Below are positions 6,854 to 12,537 of a stretch of DNA of 12,537 nucleotides, one piece after another. The DNA is taken from assembly GCA_018699075.1 (NCBI GenBank), contig JABIPV010000267.1:1-12537 (forward strand), given 5' to 3'. The notes under the pieces are model-generated. The model searched no databases, was not told where the DNA came from, and was given only the letters and a program-made list of their open reading frames with translations. The stretch is from Kordiimonadaceae bacterium (lineage in GTDB: Bacteria > Pseudomonadota > Alphaproteobacteria > Sphingomonadales > Emcibacteraceae). Positions within the stretch are counted from its first letter, which is position 1; each line of letters starts with the position of its first letter. The position numbers were made by a program, and so were the translations under genes.

Positions 6854-9091
6854 ATGAATACAAATACTAAAGAAGATACAATCTTAAACGCTCCGCTCGG
6901 TGATACTCTTGGCGATCGTTACCTTTCATATGCCTTATCAACCATTATGTCCCGGTCGCTTCCGGATGTACGTGATGGATTAAAACCGGTTCATCGACGT
7001 CTGCTTTATGCCATGCGGCAATTAAAACTTAATCCCGAAACAGGGTTTAAGAAATGCGCCCGTGTTGTCGGCGATGTGATCGGTAAATATCACCCCCACG
7101 GCGACCAATCAGTATATGATGCGATGGTACGCTTATCTCAAGAATTTGCGGTACGTTACCCTCTTGTAGACGGTCAAGGTAATTTTGGCAATATTGACGG
7201 TGATAATGCCGCCGCCATGCGTTATACGGAAGCACGCATGACATCCGTAGCAACGGCCCTTATGGAAGATATTGATAAAGACACCGTAACATTTCGTGAA
7301 ACATATGACGGTGAAGAAAAAGAGCCCACCGTTATGCCCGCCAATTTCCCAAATTTGCTCGCAAATGGGGCTATGGGGATCGCTGTTGGTATGGCCACAA
7401 GCATTCCCCCACACAATGTGGATGAAATATGCGGTGCACTTTTACATTTGATCAAAACGCCAAATGCGGGAATTGCAAAACTTGTTGATTTCATCAAAGG
7501 TCCTGATTTTCCTACTGGCGGCACTATTGTCGAACCACCGGAAAGCATTATCCAATCTTATACTACTGGACGCGGAAGTTTTCGCATGCGGGCAAAATGG
7601 CATGTGGAAGAACAGTCCCGTGGAATGTACCAAATTATTGTCACCGAAATCCCTTATCAAATTCAAAAATCACGCTTGATAGAAAAAATTGCGGACCTTA
7701 TTTATCTTAAGAAGTTGCCTATCCTTGGTGATGTTCTTGATGAAAGTTCCGAAGACATTCGCATTGTAATTGAACCAAAAAACAGGACCATTGAGCCAGA
7801 AATGTTAATGGAAAGCCTTTATAAGCTTACTGATCTTGAAAGTCGCTTCTCACTCAATATGAATGTTCTTGAAGGCGGTAATATGCCGCGTGTGATGAAT
7901 TTACGTGAAGTATTACAAGCTTTTCTTGATCACCGCCAAGATGTGCTTATTCGACGTTCAAAATATAGGTTAGAAAAAATTGACCTCCGCTTAGAAGTCC
8001 TAAGTGGATATATCATTGCCTTCTTAAACCTTGATGAAATTATTCGCATCATCCGCGAAGAAGATCATGTTAAAAAATGTTTGATGGATACCTTTAACCT
8101 GACAGAAAATCAGGCGGAAGCTATTTTGAATATGCGTTTAAGGTCCTTACGTAAACTGGAAGAAATGGAACTTAAGACCGAACATGCCGCACTCGAAGAA
8201 GAAAAGACCATGCTTCTTTCACTGCTTGATAATGAAGAATTAAGGTGGCAAACCATTGCTGCTGATATTAAAGGTTTAAAGAAAAAGTTTGGAAAATCAA
8301 CTGAGCTTGGTAAAAGGCGCAGTGAATTTGCCTTTGCCCCAGAAGCTATGGTTATCCCACTTGAAGCGATGATTGAAAAAGAACCTGTAACGATCATTTG
8401 TTCGAAAAAAGGTTGGATCCGTGCCATGAAGGGGCACATGGTCATTGATGACAAGATTAAATATAAAGAAGGCGACGAAGAAAACTTCGCATTCCATTGT
8501 CAAACCACAGATAAAGTGTTGCTGTTTGCTTCAAACGGTCGTTTTTACACAATGGGCGCAGATAAATTACCCGGCGGCCGTGGCCACGGTGAACCGGTTC
8601 GATTGATGATTGACCTTGGAAATGAAGAAGAAATCGTTTCTTTATCAGTTTATAGACCGGGAAGTATGTTACTGGTTGCTGCCGAAACAGGACGTGGCTT
8701 TCTAGCTGAATCTGATAAGGTAATCGCCAGCACACGGAACGGAAAACAAGTGATGAATGTGGAGGACGGAAAAAATAAAGCTGTACTTTCACGCATTATC
8801 GAAGAAGATCATGATCATATCGCCATCGTCGGGCAAAATAGAAAACTGCTTATATTCCCAGTGGATCAGATGCCACAAATGACCCGTGGGCGCGGTGCCA
8901 TATTGCAAAAATATAAGGGTGCAACCATGGGCGATGTCATTTCATTCAACAGTGAGCAAGGGTTAAGCTGGGAAATGCGCGGCGGAAAAACGCGCACTGA
9001 AACGGACCTAACAGGCTGGATAGGTAAACGAGGTCAGGTAGGTAGAATGCCTCCCCACGGATTCCCGTCAAATAATAAGTTTTCAAGATAA
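6854..9091 (+). CDS. parC: DNA topoisomerase IV subunit A ParC
   Basis: ParC is the DNA-cleaving subunit of topoisomerase IV; with the ATPase ParE it decatenates daughter chromosomes. The 745 residues include the winged-helix breakage-reunion domain with RDGLKPVHRR (40-49), GKYHPHGDQSVYDAM (77-91) and the catalytic Tyr124 in AAMRYTEAR, which forms the covalent 5'-phosphotyrosine. A tower/coiled-coil region follows, then a C-terminal beta-pinwheel with degenerate repeats. The short pinwheel and the ending GWIGKRGQVGRMPPHGF indicate ParC rather than GyrA. At the quinolone-sensing positions, Gln85 and Asp89 correspond to E. coli Ser80 and Glu84. The start at ATG 6854 is the only one that keeps the N-terminal LGDRYLSYALSTI motif. 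There is no ribosome site, and the promoter suggests leaderless translation. The recO-parC order is conserved in related bacteria. Confidence 0.96.
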   Translation: MNTNTKEDTILNAPLGDTLGDRYLSYALSTIMSRSLPDVRDGLKPVHRRLLYAMRQLKLNPETGFKKCARVVGDVIGKYHPHGDQSVYDAMVRLSQEFAVRYPLVDGQGNFGNIDGDNAAAMRYTEARMTSVATALMEDIDKDTVTFRETYDGEEKEPTVMPANFPNLLANGAMGIAVGMATSIPPHNVDEICGALLHLIKTPNAGIAKLVDFIKGPDFPTGGTIVEPPESIIQSYTTGRGSFRMRAKWHVEEQSRGMYQIIVTEIPYQIQKSRLIEKIADLIYLKKLPILGDVLDESSEDIRIVIEPKNRTIEPEMLMESLYKLTDLESRFSLNMNVLEGGNMPRVMNLREVLQAFLDHRQDVLIRRSKYRLEKIDLRLEVLSGYIIAFLNLDEIIRIIREEDHVKKCLMDTFNLTENQAEAILNMRLRSLRKLEEMELKTEHAALEEEKTMLLSLLDNEELRWQTIAADIKGLKKKFGKSTELGKRRSEFAFAPEAMVIPLEAMIEKEPVTIICSKKGWIRAMKGHMVIDDKIKYKEGDEENFAFHCQTTDKVLLFASNGRFYTMGADKLPGGRGHGEPVRLMIDLGNEEEIVSLSVYRPGSMLLVAAETGRGFLAESDKVIASTRNGKQVMNVEDGKNKAVLSRIIEEDHDHIAIVGQNRKLLIFPVDQMPQMTRGRGAILQKYKGATMGDVISFNSEQGLSWEMRGGKTRTETDLTGWIGKRGQVGRMPPHGFPSNNKFSR

Positions 9092-9094
9092 GAA

Positions 9095-9138
9095 TTTAAG
9101 GGGATTAAACAAACATGATAAAGTTTATTCCCCTTAAA
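9095..9138 (+). promoter_or_regulatory. RNA hairpin enclosing the acetyltransferase start codon
   Basis: TTTAAGGGGATTAAAC (9095-9110) and GTTTATTCCCCTTAAA (9123-9138) pair at 15 of 16 positions, with a single T-T mismatch (9105/9128). They leave a 12-nt loop (9111-9122) that contains the ATG at 9115. The Shine-Dalgarno AAGGGG (9098-9103) is fully paired with CCCCTT. No T-tract follows, so it is not a typical intrinsic terminator for parC. It is placed to block ribosome binding and could act as a translational switch. Confidence 0.6.
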
Positions 9139-9690
9139 GCTGCCTCCTACAATACATTGGCCACAGGTGATAAAATCAACCTACAAATGCCAAATACGAG
9201 CCATAAAAAAAAATTCATCCACTTTATAAAACGAAATAGAAACTTTCATGAACCATGGATATATATTTCATCTGATCCCCAATATTTTGATCAATATATA
9301 AGGCGGATGAAATCTGGGCACATGCTCGGCTTTTTTGTTTTTTCAAACCATAAAAATGCAGATGGGCATAATGAATTTATTGGCGTTGTAAATTTAAATA
9401 ATATCCGTCTTGATCCTTTTGGCTCCGCAAGCTTAGGTTATTATGCTGATCAGGACCAGTCTGGAAAAGGATATATGAAGGAAGCGCTTAAACTCGTTCT
9501 TGATCATGCATTTTCAAAAATTGGCTTGAACCGCGTAGAAGTTAATATTCAGCCAGAAAACACCTCATCATTGGCGCTGGTTAAATCAGTAGGCTTTCAA
9601 AAAGAAGGCTATTCGCGCAAATACCTACAAATAGGTGATCAATACCGTGACCACGAAAGATGGGCATATCTCGCGGATGATTATTATTAA
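9115..9690 (+). CDS. GNAT N-acetyltransferase, RimJ/RimL type
   Basis: A 191-residue GNAT-fold acetyltransferase. Its relatives RimJ and RimL acetylate the N-termini of ribosomal proteins; others modify antibiotics or small amines, so the substrate is open. Visible parts: NFHEPWIY (43-50), common in this subfamily; FIGVVNLNNI (88-97, motif D/A strand); the acetyl-CoA pyrophosphate loop DQSGKGYMKEAL (114-125, QxxGxG/A type); NRVEVNIQPENTSSLALVKSVGF (139-161, motif B); and a C-terminal RDHERWAYL. The ATG at 9115 follows AAGGGG by 11 nt, but that site lies in a strong hairpin. Homology begins only near residue 19, so an in-frame TTG at 9157 or ATG at 9187 are alternative starts, though neither has a visible ribosome site. 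The gene is 23 nt downstream of parC and overlaps the convergent DUF3108 gene by 4 bp at its end. Confidence 0.85.
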   Translation: MIKFIPLKAASYNTLATGDKINLQMPNTSHKKKFIHFIKRNRNFHEPWIYISSDPQYFDQYIRRMKSGHMLGFFVFSNHKNADGHNEFIGVVNLNNIRLDPFGSASLGYYADQDQSGKGYMKEALKLVLDHAFSKIGLNRVEVNIQPENTSSLALVKSVGFQKEGYSRKYLQIGDQYRDHERWAYLADDYY

Positions 9691-10547
9691 TTTAAATTTT
9701 CTGCTTTAGCCATATTCGACTCAATTGGCTCTATCTTATAATCTGAAAGATAAATTCTCACTTTACCCCAACCGATCGGAAATTCAGTATATACAGGCGC
9801 CATGGCTTCAAAACCGTCTAGTTTTCCAAACCAGAGTCTGGTTTTTTGGTCGTCATCAACGCGGCTTTTCCTGCGTTTCTTTTTTGGGTTAGTACGCTTA
9901 ATACTACCTGCTAGAAGCTTGCCGTCAATGGCGCAAACAGTTGCTTCCCCTTCAAAAACAGAACGGCTCTCATGCTCCATTATAACCTGTTCTTCACAGA
10001 TAAAGGTTTGTTCAGAAACAAAAATACCGCCAAACTGCCGCTGGGTGTCCAGCGTTTTATATACTTGATTGAAATTTTTGTTCATGGTCATATTAAGAAA
10101 AATACTTAAAGGATCAGCTCCATATTTTTCTTCTTCTGCTATGGGAATATATTCTAAATCATCCCGTAGATTTAATTCTTGGGTATGTTCAATAACTTTA
10201 AGGGATTTAGGATCAAATTTAACTTGATTTAAATAGGTTAGTTTACCGAAATTACCGATGCTCTCATAATATGTAGGGCGGTATTCCCCGCTGTCATTTT
10301 TAATGCCCCGGCTTAAAGTGTTATTGGCAGATTTACTAAACATTCTTGCAATGCCACCAACTTCATAATTGGCAGTTATTTTATATTCATCATGATTTAT
10401 GGTGGTTTCACTGGTGATATTCGCTACCGTAAAACCTGCCCAGTAAGCCTTATAATTCAAAGTTGCTTTATAGGACGATGTATCTTGCGCCGACGCGTAA
10501 GATACAAAACTTAACATAAGCAATATTGTCCTATAAAATAATTTCAT
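9687..10547 (-). CDS. Exported DUF3108 domain protein
   Basis: A 286-residue protein of the DUF3108 family, whose function is not established. It begins with a signal peptide (MKLFYRTILLMLSFVSYASA, cleavage likely before QDTSS), so it is periplasmic or associated with the outer membrane. The family pattern is visible: YKAYWAGFTVANI (32-44) early on, YEVGGIARMFSKSANN (61-76), a conserved ADPLSIFLNM (144-153) segment, and a C-terminal beta-rich part with a basic stretch KKKRRKSR, then PIGWGKVRIYLSDY near the end. A beta-barrel or lipocalin-like fold is plausible but unproven. The ATG has an AGGA ribosome site 3 nt upstream (10551-10554) and lies 11 nt after the valS stop, so both genes are probably co-transcribed. 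No link to tRNA charging is implied. Confidence 0.82.
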   Translation of the reverse strand: MKLFYRTILLMLSFVSYASAQDTSSYKATLNYKAYWAGFTVANITSETTINHDEYKITANYEVGGIARMFSKSANNTLSRGIKNDSGEYRPTYYESIGNFGKLTYLNQVKFDPKSLKVIEHTQELNLRDDLEYIPIAEEEKYGADPLSIFLNMTMNKNFNQVYKTLDTQRQFGGIFVSEQTFICEEQVIMEHESRSVFEGEATVCAIDGKLLAGSIKRTNPKKKRRKSRVDDDQKTRLWFGKLDGFEAMAPVYTEFPIGWGKVRIYLSDYKIEPIESNMAKAENLN

Positions 10548-10558
10548 TGATCCTGCTT

Positions 10559-12537
10559 TTAATTTAATGAAGCAAGTCGCTCCAAAGCCAATTTAATTTT
10601 TTCAGCCTTAAGTTTAGCTTCTTCCATACCTTTTTTATTCTCTATTATAACATGTTCAGGGGCTTTTGCGACAAAGTTTTCATTATTCAACCTACCGGAA
10701 ACTGACGCTATTTCTTTTGATAGTTTTTCTAGATTTTTACTCAGTCTTGCATTTTCAGCCTCAATATCGATCACATCCGCAAGAGGTAAGTAATATGTAG
10801 CATCACCGACAACCACAGAAATAGCGCCTTTTGGCACATCTCCGTCGTGATTTTCAACATTTTCGAGCCGTGCAAGGCGCTTCAATACGGTCATTTGTCT
10901 AGTCAGAGCTTGATTGGTTTCGTCCGAAGTACAGGAAATGAGCATGTTAATTTTTGCACCTGCTGGTACATTCATTTCTGCGCGCGCCGTTCGAATTTCT
11001 GAAATTAATTGGATAACCCACTCCATTTCACTAGAAGCAGTTTGGTCAATATTATTTTCGTTATAAATAGGCCAATCTGCCAAAATAAGGTCAGTAGAAC
11101 GATTTTCAGCTAGTTTCCCCCATAATTCTTCGGTAATAAACGGCATAAACGGATGTAAAATTTTCAGAATTTGATCCATTACCCATGCAGCTGTTTTACG
11201 TGTTTCTTGCTTTGCAGCCCCATCGTCGTCAAAGAATTGCGTTTTCACAAGTTCAATATACCAATCACAAAAAGTACCCCATGTGAAATGATAAGCTGCG
11301 GCCGTTGCTTCGTTATATTTAAATGCTTCTATAGCCTTCGTTACATTTTGTGTCGCTTTTTCAGCCTCACCAATGATCCATTTGTTAACATTTAATGTCA
11401 CATCAGACGGGTTAAAATCACCTTCTGTATTAAAGCATTCATTCATTTCGCAAAAACGTGCAGCATTCCATAACTTGGTGCCAAAATTTCGATAACCTTC
11501 AACACGTTTATCAGACATTTTAATGTCCCTGCCCTGCGCTTCCATCGATGCCAGGGTAAAACGTAATGCATCTGCTCCATATTTATCTGCTATCTCAAGC
11601 GGGTCAATAATATTACCCTTACTTTTTGACATCTTAGCGCCATGTTCATCACGTACAAGAGCATGAACATATACCGTTTCAAATGGTACTTCTGGAGTGT
11701 CATTTTCATCTTTCATGAAATATAAGCCATCCATCATCATCCGCGCTACCCAAAAGAAAATAATATCAAATCCTGTTACAAGGACATTTGATTTATAATA
11801 ACGATCAAGTTCAGCAGTATTTTCCGGCCATCCTAATGTTGCGGTTGGCCATAAAGCAGATGAAAACCACGTATCGAGAACATCTTCATCACGCGTAATG
11901 TTTTTAACTTCACCATAATGAGAATCAGCAAGTTTTTGTGCTTCTGCTTCATTAATAGCAACAAAAACCTCACCGTCTTCGCCATACCATGCAGGAATTT
12001 GATGTCCCCACCATAATTGGCGTGATACGCACCAAGGTTCAATGTTACGCATCCACTCAAAATATGTTTTTTCCCATGTTTTAGGGACAAATTTCGTGTC
12101 CCCTTTTTCAACGGCCTCAAGTGCTGGTTTCGCAAGTGTTACTGCATCAACATACCATTGGTCTGTAAGCCATGGTTCAATCGGCACGCCAGAGCGATCA
12201 CCGTACGGTACCATATGCACGGTTGGCTCTACTTTTTCAAGTAATCCCAATTCTTCCATATCCGCAACGATAAGTTTACGCGCATCAAAACGGTCCATTC
12301 CACGATATTTTTCTGGCACATTATCATTTAGGCACGCATTAGCATCAAATATATTAATATTTTCCAGGTCATGGCGCTTGCCAACCATATGGTCATCAAA
12401 ATCATGGGCTGGCGTAATTTTCACAGCACCTGATCCTTTTTCCGGGTCCGCATGTTCATCGGCCACGACTATTAACTTACGACCAACCAATGGCAAGGTC
12501 AGTGTTTTACCTATCAGGTCTTTATAACGTTCATCAT
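10559..12537 (-). CDS. valS: Valyl-tRNA synthetase (N-terminal part outside window)
   Basis: This class I synthetase charges tRNA-Val and hydrolyses mischarged threonyl-tRNA in its CP1 editing domain. The frame is open to the right window edge, where the visible protein begins DERYKDLIGKTLTL inside the editing domain. About 658 of the roughly 870-950 residues are visible; the HIGH motif lies outside. Landmarks in order: GAVKITPAHDFDDH (editing domain), WCVSRQLWWGHQIPAW, DVLDTWFSSALWP, the GFDIIFFWVARMMM helix, and the KMSKS loop within GAKMSKSKGN (KMSKS codons 11621-11635). The anticodon-binding helices follow (WIIGEAEKA, then PFMPFITEELW), and a C-terminal coiled-coil arm (IEAENARLSKNLEKLSKEI to the end) binds the tRNA. 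A TTG at 12496 is internal and not the start. The gene looks intact and leads a short minus-strand unit with the DUF3108 gene. Confidence 0.97.
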   Translation of the reverse strand, partial: DERYKDLIGKTLTLPLVGRKLIVVADEHADPEKGSGAVKITPAHDFDDHMVGKRHDLENINIFDANACLNDNVPEKYRGMDRFDARKLIVADMEELGLLEKVEPTVHMVPYGDRSGVPIEPWLTDQWYVDAVTLAKPALEAVEKGDTKFVPKTWEKTYFEWMRNIEPWCVSRQLWWGHQIPAWYGEDGEVFVAINEAEAQKLADSHYGEVKNITRDEDVLDTWFSSALWPTATLGWPENTAELDRYYKSNVLVTGFDIIFFWVARMMMDGLYFMKDENDTPEVPFETVYVHALVRDEHGAKMSKSKGNIIDPLEIADKYGADALRFTLASMEAQGRDIKMSDKRVEGYRNFGTKLWNAARFCEMNECFNTEGDFNPSDVTLNVNKWIIGEAEKATQNVTKAIEAFKYNEATAAAYHFTWGTFCDWYIELVKTQFFDDDGAAKQETRKTAAWVMDQILKILHPFMPFITEELWGKLAENRSTDLILADWPIYNENNIDQTASSEMEWVIQLISEIRTARAEMNVPAGAKINMLISCTSDETNQALTRQMTVLKRLARLENVENHDGDVPKGAISVVVGDATYYLPLADVIDIEAENARLSKNLEKLSKEIASVSGRLNNENFVAKAPEHVIIENKKGMEEAKLKAEKIKLALERLASLN

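Noticed and set aside
7222..7548. 108-codon minus-strand ORF inside parC
   Set aside because: It mirrors the conserved ParC coding frame and shows no domain or start signal.
12042..12527. 161-codon plus-strand ORF opposite valS
   Set aside because: It is the antisense of well-conserved ValRS sequence, low in complexity and without a ribosome site; a shadow frame.

Overview
The window looks like a stretch of ordinary chromosome from an AT-rich alphaproteobacterium. The evidence is the gene content and protein style: LexA with the alphaproteobacterial winged-helix sequence around SKSGIHRL, RecO starting MEWHDEG, the trpC-moaC-moeA-lexA order, and recO next to parC. Low GC and a secreted type-B carboxylesterase would fit a marine lineage such as Kordiimonadales/Emcibacterales, but that placement is a guess.

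Layout. (1) 1-3114, plus strand: the 3' part of trpC (tryptophan synthesis), then moaC and moeA (molybdenum cofactor synthesis, 6 nt apart), then lexA (SOS repressor) with its own promoter and a probable self-operator. (2) 3242-5836: a two-gene segment that looks accessory. It holds a secreted carboxylesterase broken by a one-base frameshift (plus strand) and a convergent soluble PAS-histidine kinase with a shortened PAS core (minus strand). It lies where many alphaproteobacteria, from general knowledge, carry comEC/gltX after lexA. (3) 5975-9091, plus strand: recO (recombination repair) and parC (topoisomerase IV subunit A). parC has an extended -10 promoter placed so that the mRNA would start at the A of the start codon. 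(4) 9115-9690: a RimJ/RimL-type GNAT acetyltransferase whose ribosome binding site is buried in a near-perfect 16-bp hairpin, with the start codon in the loop. (5) 9687-12537, minus strand: a DUF3108 exported protein directly downstream of valS (valyl-tRNA synthetase, 5' part outside the window), probably one transcript, converging on the acetyltransferase gene with a 4-bp overlap.

No tRNA, rRNA, CRISPR array, insertion sequence or phage gene was seen. No intergenic gap exceeds 300 bases. I found no convincing new multi-gene system. The points most worth a second look are regulatory: the hairpin on the acetyltransferase start, the apparently leaderless parC, and the 10-bp-period LexA-like repeat over the lexA promoter. 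The two damaged-looking genes between lexA and recO also merit checking.
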